Below, one piece after another: positions 52,901 through 59,817 of a stretch of 64,000 nucleotides of DNA. A program made the translations under genes and the position numbers. How positions within the stretch are numbered: position 1 is the first letter of the stretch; each line of letters starts with the position of its first letter. Source of the stretch: Candidatus Hydrogenedentota bacterium (lineage in GTDB: Bacteria; Hydrogenedentota; Hydrogenedentia; Hydrogenedentales; JAGMZX01); contig JAKQEQ010000153.1 in assembly GCA_029556545.1 (NCBI GenBank), forward strand, positions 107,348 through 171,347, written 5' to 3'. Under the pieces are notes generated by a model, which saw only the letters and a program-made list of their open reading frames with translations, had not been told where the DNA came from and searched no databases.

Positions 52901-53846
52901 GTTGAACTATGACTACGCGGCCGAGCAAATCGTGCCGGTCATCCCGCAAGCGGTGGCCTACCAGAGCACGCTCGTGCGGAGCGAAGTCAGCCCGGCGCTG
53001 GCCTTGGATACGCCTGACGCGACGACCATCAACCTCGTGGATCAGGCGCGCCTGTACAGCCTGAACGGCTTCAGCCTGCGCCAGAACGCCGTGTTCGACG
53101 CCGAAGTGGCCGCGGGCATCCGTCTCGCCACGGCGAGCGGCACCTTCACCGCCTCGAACACCAACGGCGGCGATGCGTTGCGCATCGTGTCCGCGTTGGG
53201 CGGCCTGGCGTGGGTGGACCGCGTCGCGTTCGTCGGCACCGCCGGGAAGATCGGCGGCGTCGTGAGCACGTTCCCGGCCGGTTCGGCTGACGGTACGACC
53301 GAGTTCGAGTTGAGCTTGCAGTCGCCCCCGAGTTCCGGCGGCGAAGCGGGCATTGTCGACCTGGTTATCTACCTGAAGTCGGCGCCGACGGTCGAGGCGG
53401 CGCGTCTCTCTCGCGTGTTCGAGTACAGGGCTGCGCCGCAGCTCAACCTGAACCTGTTGCTCCTGCTGCTTGGCCTGCTTATCGCGATCCTTGGCCTCGC
53501 GGCCGGCGGCGACAGCGGCGGCGGCGGCGGCCCGTGCTTCATCGCGACCGCGGCCTACGGCACGCCCATGGCGGCTGAGATCGACGTGCTGCGCGACCTG
53601 CGCGATCAGGTCTTCCTGAACAGCGCGGCCGGCTCGGCCTTCGTGGACACGTACTACGCCTTCAGCCCGGCCATCGCCCAGTTCGTGGCGGACAGCCCGG
53701 TCCTGGCGTCGATCATCCGTGTGGCCCTCGTGCCCGTGGTGGTCGTCAGCCGAGTCGTGCTGGCCCTGCCGATGCTGAGCGCGGCCCTCGCGCTGCTGTT
53801 CAGCGGCTGGATCGTGGCGCGCCGCATGCGCCGCGCCACGCGGTAA
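49959..53846 (+). CDS. Large secreted surface protein with CFI-box C-terminus
   Basis: 1295 residues. Signal peptide (KKLVLALLVSLMMVLALGIGLV) and a DQSGRIDMVDLLNQIL segment near 40 that recalls a half-dockerin. Then long all-beta, Ala/Gly/Thr/Asn-rich domains including IPT/TIG-like (IAPSRIPSNFAGADVTLTG, about 432) and InlB-like repeats (VSLTAIPSSGWEFVRWEG, about 655). A Leu-rich helix (about 1165-1183) and Gly tract precede the C-terminal CFIATAAYG (Cys1193), a conserved helical region and a last hydrophobic segment ending RRMRRATR. This is the CFI-box C-terminal sorting/anchoring region. It has its own strong promoter and terminator. Confidence 0.85.
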   Translation: MGTSKKLVLALLVSLMMVLALGIGLVPSRPVDTAGAADQSGRIDMVDLLNQILGIQQVGDITLLSALEGATVKTPSDNAATPPIIIPVQAALAGGDGTETVHFAAQTTDQSPWTPPDLWVGDDSQVSGVVGAAEGYAGLLDIGPGFYQAGLANIQKSILVYALVNASQVKAQVSLQYEATNSEAEAVGLTLAQTEASVDVDDNALPDDLFNDVAPGELWVSTQNKDGRARTILVANLDDTGLGGKAAGTYSVQLGSDIKVTAPNTDALVGEGLVDSGESTLLLVEVVGDLAALLDRIDGVDSPVDRQAWADAVNGIAPAAALASYVQISLLYTYNSGLNYNELKDLTGTSLSVGLALSGLDLAGTNAVQLWSYPTMVDDLEGVVYLANDPDAQGWRLIDPNAVAVDVGAGTLDASLQTLSVFTPFDSGLAISSIAPSRIPSNFAGADVTLTGVFPTETGLDLAGAAAAYSVTIAGAAADFRLGPAKQDFAVTPYDGVNQNTMYISSPAVATTGVVDVTVVDLANPANQVTSQQLSVQNVYSVTVETRDSVSAISTPGGVALSPGQSADLPGNYPDPAGKFFDGDAISASLALVGVSLVNWEVNGVNAGSNATLNLTVTQDTTITAVVQPLVGLCTLSVSTIGLGVVEPNGGTFPCGTGVSLTAIPSSGWEFVRWEGAIGEADPQANPITVIVNADIEVTAVFAEVSQIDLDADPLQGPSGAITEVWLFGGVVAQVSGTGVIPGTVLTFSNADDLTNPETASATVFERTAGGPPEIVIPVAPASWFAGGQAAVMTNLTATRPDSGTDTANNALTFKQYDIGADGVATTAFVINPTVGNTIGVWDGASPDNITLELPALGASAGNEVYGIARTVQIPNAKSTTEALGTSAFDALLTAQQSGALIPAAYDFSMHLYGPLQVSKTTPPVGSGVYNNASALTTFDRTVDVNGNPVQTGAALLTFPVTGSGLTAADVRKGLTMWGVELNYDYAAEQIVPVIPQAVAYQSTLVRSEVSPALALDTPDATTINLVDQARLYSLNGFSLRQNAVFDAEVAAGIRLATASGTFTASNTNGGDALRIVSALGGLAWVDRVAFVGTAGKIGGVVSTFPAGSADGTTEFELSLQSPPSSGGEAGIVDLVIYLKSAPTVEAARLSRVFEYRAAPQLNLNLLLLLLGLLIAILGLAAGGDSGGGGGPCFIATAAYGTPMAAEIDVLRDLRDQVFLNSAAGSAFVDTYYAFSPAIAQFVADSPVLASIIRVALVPVVVVSRVVLALPMLSAALALLFSGWIVARRMRRATR

Positions 53847-53864
53847 GCGCATCCTGACCTGTCG

Positions 53865-53906
53865 CTCCGGCGGGACGCCCGAGAGGGCCTCCCGCCGGAG
53901 TTTTTT
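53865..53906 (+). terminator. Intrinsic terminator
   Basis: Perfect 10-bp arms CTCCGGCGGG (53865-53874) and CCCGCCGGAG (53891-53900) with a further inner GCCC/GGGC pair, followed by TTTTTT. It begins 18 bases after the CFI-box protein stop. Confidence 0.92.
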
Positions 53907-54055
53907 GTCTGGCTGGACGCGGCGTATGAGATGTCTCCGGCGCGGGGCTGTTTGTTGGCATCGAGTTGCGCTTCCAGTTATCCTTTGGTAGGGACAAGGA
54001 AGCGTACTGGGCATCAATAGTCGGCAAAGTACGCGCAATTGAGGAAACGGCGACG

Positions 54056-55219
54056 GTGAAACGTGTCCTGTTCGGCATAGTGGGCGGGTTGGTGTCGCTG
54101 GCGGCGGCCGGGAACCCCGCAACCGGCGATGGCTACCTTGGATATGGTATGGAAGAGCGATTGCCCGCCTTCGCCGAGGCGCAGATCGCGCGGATGACGT
54201 TTCCGCTCGCGTATGACCCTTCGGGGGAGACGCCGTTCTCGGTCTGGCGGGAACAGGCTCGCGCGAAACTGATCGAATGCCTCCTTGAACCACCGCCCGA
54301 GGCGTCCTTCGACGCCGTCGTCGTGGACCGAAAAGACCGGGGGACCTACGAGGCGCGCAAGATCGTGTTCAACGTGTCCGGTTTCTGCCGTATCCCGGCG
54401 TACCTGCTTGTGCCCAAGGGGACCGGCCCGTTCCCGGCGATGATCGCGCTGCACGACCACGGCGCGCGGTTCTCGATCGGCAAGGAGAAAGTGGTGCGGC
54501 CCTTCGGCGTCTCGCACGAGGTCAAGCGCGACGCGCAAGAGTGGGTGGACGCCTGTTACGGCGGGCGTTGGATCGGCGACGCGCTTGCCGCGCGCGGCTA
54601 CGTCGTCTTCGCGGCGGACGCACTCTTCTGGGGCGAACGGGGCCGGCGTGAAGGCGTCGCCTACGAGGAACAACAGACCCTCGCCGCGAACCTGCTGCAA
54701 GTCGGCATGACGTGGTCCGGCGTCATCACGTGGGACGACGTCCGCTGCGCCGAATTTGTCGCGACCTTGCCCGAAGTCGAACCCGCGCGCATCGGGGCCG
54801 TGGGGCTGTCGATGGGCTGCCACCGGACGTGGATGCTGAGCGCTGCCACGGACCGCATTGCGGCGGGCGCGGCCATCTGCTGGATGGGCACGACGGAGGC
54901 CCTCATGGCGCCCGGCAACAACCAGACCAAGGGCCAGTCCGCCTTCTCGATGCTGGTCCCGAACCTGCGCAACTACCTCGACTACCCCGATGTGGCCGCC
55001 ATCGCGTGCCCGAAACCGACGCTGTACTACAACGGCGAGCAGGACCCCTTATTTCCCGTGCCGGGCGTCGAGGCCGCCTACGCCCGCATCCGCCGCGTCT
55101 ACGAGAGCCAGGGCGCGGGCGACCGGCTCGTGACGAAACTCTGGCCGGTCCCCCACGTGTTCAACCTCGAAATGCAGGAAGAAACCTTCACGTGGCTCGA
55201 CCGGCAACTCACGCCGTAG
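54056..55219 (+). CDS. Exported alpha/beta hydrolase (dienelactone-hydrolase/acetyl-esterase-like)
   Basis: 387 residues from the GTG at 54056, with GAGGAAA upstream and a signal peptide (VLFGIVGGLVSLAAAG). Triad motifs: HDHGARFSIG, nucleophile elbow GLSMGC (about 247), NGEQDPLFP with the Asp (about 328) and VPHVF with the His (about 365). It resembles the 36061-37050 hydrolase; here the acid is present. Its last codons recur at 56281-56307. The frame upstream of GTG lacks initiation signals. Confidence 0.83.
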   Translation: MKRVLFGIVGGLVSLAAAGNPATGDGYLGYGMEERLPAFAEAQIARMTFPLAYDPSGETPFSVWREQARAKLIECLLEPPPEASFDAVVVDRKDRGTYEARKIVFNVSGFCRIPAYLLVPKGTGPFPAMIALHDHGARFSIGKEKVVRPFGVSHEVKRDAQEWVDACYGGRWIGDALAARGYVVFAADALFWGERGRREGVAYEEQQTLAANLLQVGMTWSGVITWDDVRCAEFVATLPEVEPARIGAVGLSMGCHRTWMLSAATDRIAAGAAICWMGTTEALMAPGNNQTKGQSAFSMLVPNLRNYLDYPDVAAIACPKPTLYYNGEQDPLFPVPGVEAAYARIRRVYESQGAGDRLVTKLWPVPHVFNLEMQEETFTWLDRQLTP

Positions 55220-55332
55220 CCGCAGCGGCGGGGAGGTGGGATGGCCCAATTCCGCGTGACTTCTGGTTCTTGAATGGGAAGCGCACCGCTATGGCGGACT
55301 GCTTCGTCCTGCATCCCATCGTATACGATGCC

Positions 55333-55719
55333 TCACTTTCCGAAGTCCGGCAAATTATGCGGCAGCTTCGGGATCGGACGCAGCCTGATCCTCGCCTCAT
55401 CGGCCACCGCGAAGTGGCCTTGCCAATCATCCCGGCTTTGGAGTACGGCGACTGTGCGTTCCGCGACGTATGTCGGCGAGGAGGGTACGAGGCGAAACAA
55501 GATCACACCACATGCAGCGGGTTTCCCCGACCTGTACGCGAGTTCGCCGAAGTCCTTGTCAAACGTGACCATGACACGCGACTCAAGCCGCGCCCGCGCA
55601 AGGACTTCCTCATCGGAGCTTCCAGCCATTTCGGTGCGTGCCCACAGTACATCGTATCCGGCCGCGCGCAGAGCGTTCACCGCCGCCAACGGAAAATTCT
55701 CGTTCGCCAACAAGTTCAC
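55333..55719 (-). CDS. DUF5615 (PIN-like) putative toxin
   Basis: 128 residues. NLLANENFPLAAVNAL with an early Asn/Glu pair, then MVTFDKDFGELA with the acidic patch and GVILFRL, match DUF5615 (Mut7-C-like PIN) proteins, predicted RNases. The GTG at 55719 overlaps the DUF433 stop (GTGA), so it is translationally coupled to its antitoxin; the longer frame from 55776 is antisense-overlapping and rejected. Confidence 0.85.
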   Translation of the reverse strand: MNLLANENFPLAAVNALRAAGYDVLWARTEMAGSSDEEVLARARLESRVMVTFDKDFGELAYRSGKPAACGVILFRLVPSSPTYVAERTVAVLQSRDDWQGHFAVADEARIRLRPIPKLPHNLPDFGK

Positions 55720-55946
55720 TGGTGCACCAGGTATACTTTTTCCGACTTCAGCACTTCGCTTGCGTACCGCAGGCAAGCGAGTATGTCATCGTGAGTAAGA
55801 CCGGGATAGTTCTCGGCCACCTGCTGTTCGGTCCAGCCCTCCGCAAGAAGCTCGACTACGAACTCGACGGCGATCCTGGTTCCGCGGATTACCGGTTTGC
55901 CGACCAGCACCTTCGGATCGATGGTGATTCTGTCTTCCCAATTCAT
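55716..55946 (-). CDS. DUF433 putative antitoxin
   Basis: 76 residues. Typical DUF433: RITIDPKVLVGKPVIRGTRIAVEFVVELLAEG with the HTH-like continuation TEQQVAENYPGLTHDDILACL. It is normally paired with DUF5615 toxins, as here. ATG at 55946 is preferred because GAAGGGA lies about 8 bases upstream; the ATG two codons earlier is too close. It should bind DNA and neutralise the toxin. Confidence 0.88.
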   Translation of the reverse strand: MNWEDRITIDPKVLVGKPVIRGTRIAVEFVVELLAEGWTEQQVAENYPGLTHDDILACLRYASEVLKSEKVYLVHQ

Positions 55947-56280
55947 GATCATTTCCCTTCATGCATATCGTCAAGACGCGCTCAACCGACTTCAAGACGC
56001 GAAGGGCCTTCCTTCCATCACTTCTTGCTCGGCATCGTGGTTACGGCAAGATTCGTTCTCTATCCATGCTAATCCCGACGAGCTCTTGATAGGGCTGACA
56101 GGCAACTCTTTCATAGCGTCAAACGTCACGCTTCCAGCCTTGTCCTTCACCGGGGCTCTTGCCTTTTTCCATCTGGAGTTGTGTCAACATGCATCCGAGA
56201 AAGCTGGGACAGCATCACTTTCTCTGTTCTTGGGCAATTTGAGGATAGTCGCTGTCCGGATGCGGATCAAGTGGTCCGCG
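55947..56280. other. Gap behind the toxin-antitoxin pair
   Basis: About 330 bases, visibly A/T-richer than neighbours. The only candidate is a minus-strand frame from a GTG at 56150 to a stop at 55992 (52 residues, DAMKELPVSPIK), with no recognised family and no clear ribosome site. It may be decayed DNA of the inserted segment or the antitoxin promoter region. Confidence 0.4.
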
Positions 56281-56307
56281 CGGCTGGACCGGCAACTCAC
56301 GCCATAG
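56281..56307 (+). repeat. Copy of the esterase 3' end
   Basis: 24 of 27 bases match 55193-55219, including the frame for LDRQLTP and the TAG stop. The following bases (GCGGCGGGGA) also match after a short indel. It overlaps the 3' end of the agmatine deiminase gene on the other strand. Confidence 0.75.
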
Positions 56308-57358
56308 GGGCGGCGGGGACTTCGTGGGTGAGGCAGTGGATGGTGCCGAGGCCCCAGACGAGGTCGAGGGCGTGGATGCCGAGGACGCGGCGGTCGGGGA
56401 AGAGTTCGGCGAGGATGCCGAGGGCGATGCGGTCGTTGGCGTCGTTGAAGGTGGGGACGAGCACGACGCCGTTGCCGATGTAGAAGTTCGCGTAGCTTGC
56501 GGGGAGGCGGTGGCCGTCGAAGGTGAGGGGCGCGGGCATGGGTAGGTGCGCGACGTGGAGCCCCGCGCGACGCGGGGCGAGGCGCGCGCCCTCGAGACGC
56601 CCGCGGTTTTCGGCGAGGGCGCGGTGGTTGGCGTCTCGGGAGTTTGTCTCCTGGCAGAGGACGACGGTGTCGGGCTTGACGAAGCGGCACAGGTCGTCCA
56701 CGTGGCCGTGGGTGTCGTCGCCGGCGATGCCGGCCCCGAGCCAGATGACCGTTTCGATTCCCAGGTATTGGCGGAAAATGGCTTCGTAGTCGGCGCGGGT
56801 GAATCCGGGGTTACGCACCTGGACTGCGGGATCGAGCAGGCATTCTTCCGTGGTCAGGAGCGCGCCGCAGCCGTTCCCGTCGATGGCCCCGCCCTCAAGC
56901 ACGACTTTGCGTCCCTCGTGCGCGGCGTCGATCACGGGCGTGCCCAGCATGCGCGCGATGCGCACGGCCCACGAGGCGTCGCGCGCGTAGTTGCGATATT
57001 TGGCCCAACCGTTGAAGCCGAAGCGCACGGCGGTCAGGGGCGCGTCGGGGCCGTGGACGAAACACGGCGAGATGTCGCGCATCCAACCGCGGTCGAGCAG
57101 GACGTGCACGAAGGTGATCAAGTCGCTGTCGACGCCCGCGCGCCGCAAGACGCGCCGGGCGCGCGCCTCGTGCGCCGGCGACTGCACGGCGAGGTACACG
57201 CGCTCGTCCGGCAGGAGGCCCCGCACGATCTCCGCGAAGACCCACGGGATCGGCTGGAACTTGCCCGGCCAGTCGCGCGTGTTCGCGGGCCACGCGAGGA
57301 GGGTTGCGGCGTGGGGCTCCCACTCCGCAGGCATCCGCGGCGCCGTGGATGCGGTCAT
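56297..57358 (-). CDS. aguA: Agmatine deiminase (peptidylarginine-deiminase family)
   Basis: 353 residues. Substrate and catalytic motifs: WPANTRDWPGKF (about 23), RGWMRDISPCFV (about 90), EGGAIDGNG (about 154), HGHVDDLCRFV (about 216) and the nucleophile Cys in GLGTIHCLTHEVP (about 344). It converts agmatine to N-carbamoylputrescine. It follows aguB by 2 bases. A palindrome (56560-56578) adds the loop residues APRRAG near 262-267. Its last codons overlap the duplicated esterase end, so the tail may have been rewritten. Confidence 0.93.
   Translation of the reverse strand: MTASTAPRMPAEWEPHAATLLAWPANTRDWPGKFQPIPWVFAEIVRGLLPDERVYLAVQSPAHEARARRVLRRAGVDSDLITFVHVLLDRGWMRDISPCFVHGPDAPLTAVRFGFNGWAKYRNYARDASWAVRIARMLGTPVIDAAHEGRKVVLEGGAIDGNGCGALLTTEECLLDPAVQVRNPGFTRADYEAIFRQYLGIETVIWLGAGIAGDDTHGHVDDLCRFVKPDTVVLCQETNSRDANHRALAENRGRLEGARLAPRRAGLHVAHLPMPAPLTFDGHRLPASYANFYIGNGVVLVPTFNDANDRIALGILAELFPDRRVLGIHALDLVWGLGTIHCLTHEVPAAPMA
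56560..56578. repeat. 8-bp stem palindrome with CGA loop, in frame in aguA
   Basis: GCCCCGCG-CGA-CGCGGGGC inside aguA, coding for part of LAPRRAGL on the minus strand. It closely resembles 49640-49660. Confidence 0.6.
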
Positions 57359-57360
57359 GA

Positions 57361-58266
57361 TCAGGCGTCCTCGAGGAAACGCCGCTCGATGCCGTGGTAG
57401 GCGTCGATGCGGCGGTCGCGCAGGAACGGCCAGTTGCGGCGGATGGTTTCGAGATGTTCGAGATCGACCTCGGCGGTGAGCACGTCTTCCCGGTCCTCCG
57501 GCGCTTGCGCAATGATCACGCCCTGCGGGTCCGCCACGAAGGACATTCCCCAGAATTCGATGCCCGCCTGCTCGGGCACGGGCCGTTCGAAGCCGACCCG
57601 GTTCACCGCCGCGACATAGACGCCGTTCGCGATGGCGTGGCCGCGTTGTACGGTCGTCCAGGCGTCGCGCTGGGCCGCGCCGTACTGCGCCTTTTCATGC
57701 GGGTGCCAGCCGATGGCCGTCGGATAGAAGAGCATCGTCGCGCCCCGCAGCGCGGTCAGGCGCGCGGCCTCCGGGTACCACTGGTCCCAGCAGATGAGCA
57801 CGCCGACGCGCCCGAATGCCGTGTCGAAGACGCGGAAGCCGAGGTCGCCGGGGGCGAAATAGAACTTCTCGTAATAGGCCGGGTCGTCCGGGACGTGCAT
57901 CTTGCGGTAGAGGCCGAGCAACGCGCCGTCGGCGTCGATGACCGCCGCGCTGTTGTGGTGCACGCCGGGGGCGCGCTTCTCGAAGACCGGCACGATGATC
58001 ACGGCCCGGAGTTCCGCGGCCAGCGCCTGGAACGCTTCCGTTGATGGCCCGGGCACGGGTTCCGCCAGGTCGAAGAGCCGCGCGTCCTCCTTCTGGCAGA
58101 AATACTGCGACCGGTACAACTCGGGCAGGCAGATGATCCGCGCGCCCGCCGCCGCTGCCCGCCGCGTTGCGTCTTGCGCCGCGCGCAGGTTCGCCGCGCA
58201 GTCCGGCCCCATCGTCATTTGCACGAGGCCAATGGTCACGCGCGATGGATGAGTCGTTTCCGCCAT
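57361..58266 (-). CDS. aguB: N-carbamoylputrescine amidase
   Basis: 301 residues of the nitrilase superfamily. Triad regions: LPELYRSQYF (Glu, about 48), YRKMHVPDDPAYYEKFYF (Lys, about 121) and LICWDQWYPEAARL (Cys, about 158). Downstream IGWHPHEKAQYG and HAIANGVYVAAVNRVG fit the AguB subgroup. It hydrolyses N-carbamoylputrescine to putrescine, the step after AguA. It follows proB by 19 bases: a proB-aguB-aguA operon. Confidence 0.95.
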   Translation of the reverse strand: MAETTHPSRVTIGLVQMTMGPDCAANLRAAQDATRRAAAAGARIICLPELYRSQYFCQKEDARLFDLAEPVPGPSTEAFQALAAELRAVIIVPVFEKRAPGVHHNSAAVIDADGALLGLYRKMHVPDDPAYYEKFYFAPGDLGFRVFDTAFGRVGVLICWDQWYPEAARLTALRGATMLFYPTAIGWHPHEKAQYGAAQRDAWTTVQRGHAIANGVYVAAVNRVGFERPVPEQAGIEFWGMSFVADPQGVIIAQAPEDREDVLTAEVDLEHLETIRRNWPFLRDRRIDAYHGIERRFLEDA

Positions 58267-58285
58267 GCCGTTCTCCCGCCGCGAT

Positions 58286-59413
58286 TCACAAGAGCACCAG
58301 GTTGTCCCGGTGGATGACCTCGTCGAAATCCTTGTGGCCGAGGATGCCCGCGATTTCGACGGTCTTCTTGCCGCGGATACGGGCCACGTCGCGGCTTGAA
58401 TAGTTTACCAGACCGCGCGCGAGGTCATGCCCCGCCGCATCGCGCACGAGCACCGCCGCGCCCACGTCAAACTCGCCCCGGACCTCGACAACACCCGCCG
58501 GAAGCAGGCTCTTGCCCTGGTTCACGAGCGCCTTGCGCGCGCCGTCGTCGACGATGAGCTGTCCCTGCATGACGCGCCCGAACGCGATCCACCGCTTGCG
58601 GTGCGACAGGCTCTCCCGGGCTGGCGCGAACACCGTACACGGGACCGTGCCCTCGAGCACGCCCCGAACCACGCCCTGGCGGTTGCCGTTTGCGATGATC
58701 ACGGGCACGCCCGCCGCCGCCGCGATACGCGCCGCCTCGAGTTTCGTGCGCATGCCGCCCGTCGCGGCGACGCTTCCCGCGCCGCCGGCGCACGCCGCGA
58801 TCTCGTCCGTGACGCGCTCGACATAAGGGATGATTTTCGCGTCCGCGCGTTGCGCGGGATTCCCGTCGTACAGGCCGTCCACATCGCTCAGGATAATCAG
58901 GAGTCCCGCGTTGATCTTCGCGGCGATCTTCGCGGCCAAGGTGTCGTTATCGCCGAAGCGCAACTCCTCGACCGCGGTCGAGTCGTTTTCGTTCACAATG
59001 GGCACCACGGTCTTGAGGCTGAAGAGGGTGTTGAGCGTATTGCGCACATTCAAGTAACTCTGGCGCTTGTCCAAGTCCGACCACGTGAGCAGCACCTGCG
59101 CGCTGCGGAGCCCCTCGCCGTAGGTTTTCAGCAGGGTCTCATAGTAGTGCATCAATGTCGCCTGGCCCACGGCGGCGACGGCCTGTTTGTTGCGCAGGTC
59201 CGCGGGGCGTTTGGTGAGGCCGAGGGCGTTCATGCCGCAGCCGACCGCGCCCGAACTGACGATGAGCACGTTCAGGTCGTGCCGCCGCTTCAGGGCGGCG
59301 ATCTCCTTCACCACCGCCTCCATGACCATGCCCTCGAAGGCCCGGCGTCCGCTGAGCAACTGCGTGCCGATCTTCACGACCAGCGTCCGTATCGTATCAG
59401 GATCGAACTTCAC
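58286..59413 (-). CDS. proB: Glutamate 5-kinase
   Basis: 375 residues, the full-length form with a C-terminal PUA domain. KIGTQLLSGR at the N-terminus, IVSSGAVGCGMNALG (about 51), PIVNENDSTAVEELRFGDNDTLAA (about 137), and VAATGGMRTKLEAARIAA are diagnostic. It phosphorylates glutamate in proline biosynthesis. proA is not adjacent. First gene of the minus-strand operon with aguB and aguA. Confidence 0.97.
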   Translation of the reverse strand: MKFDPDTIRTLVVKIGTQLLSGRRAFEGMVMEAVVKEIAALKRRHDLNVLIVSSGAVGCGMNALGLTKRPADLRNKQAVAAVGQATLMHYYETLLKTYGEGLRSAQVLLTWSDLDKRQSYLNVRNTLNTLFSLKTVVPIVNENDSTAVEELRFGDNDTLAAKIAAKINAGLLIILSDVDGLYDGNPAQRADAKIIPYVERVTDEIAACAGGAGSVAATGGMRTKLEAARIAAAAGVPVIIANGNRQGVVRGVLEGTVPCTVFAPARESLSHRKRWIAFGRVMQGQLIVDDGARKALVNQGKSLLPAGVVEVRGEFDVGAAVLVRDAAGHDLARGLVNYSSRDVARIRGKKTVEIAGILGHKDFDEVIHRDNLVLL

Positions 59414-59567
59414 GACAATCCGTCCAGGTGTTGCCCCCCAGCGCGCACAGCTTACCGCGCGCCCCCCACGCGGCGCAAGCGCTTACGCCGGCCCGGCGTT
59501 AGGCTTTTCCCATGAGTCTCGGGACTCCACAAAGACAACCGAGCCGCGTGGATATGTACGGCCCTGC

Positions 59568-59724
59568 ATTCAGATTCCAAGTGCAACATTCTTTTCGCCA
59601 ACTGGGCTTTCGTTTGGAGGGGCGTGTCTCTCACCCAATTCGGAGACACGGCACTCCAAAAGAAAGCCTCTTGCGGAAGTGTCCGTAATCTGAGAACTTA
59701 GCGTGTTGCACTTGGACCTTGAAT
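59568..59724. repeat. Nested inverted-repeat element, 157 bp
   Basis: Outer arms: 59568-59588 and 59704-59724, 18 of 21 positions complementary, with a perfect 13-bp core TCCAAGTGCAACA. Inner arms: 59605-59630 and 59643-59668, 23 of 26 complementary, 12-nt loop. It fills much of the 404-base gap between proB and the histidine kinase. It has no gene. It resembles a MITE/REPIN or a structured RNA. Confidence 0.7.
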
Positions 59725-59817
59725 CCAGCGGCGTATCCCCCCTTGCGCGAAAGGCGAAAATGCCTTACCATGGATGCGACGTCAGGAAGCGCGGTTTGGG
59801 AAAAGGGGGTAAGAACG

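Noticed and set aside
50547-54293. A 1248-residue open frame antisense to the CFI-box gene
   Set aside because: It is Arg/His-rich shadow sequence of GC-rich codons, has no family motif, and the plus-strand gene has promoter, ribosome site, signal peptide and terminator.
55897-56307. Plus-strand 136-residue frame ending in LDRQLTP
   Set aside because: It overlaps the DUF433 gene antisense and only its last codons match anything; these are the duplicated esterase end.
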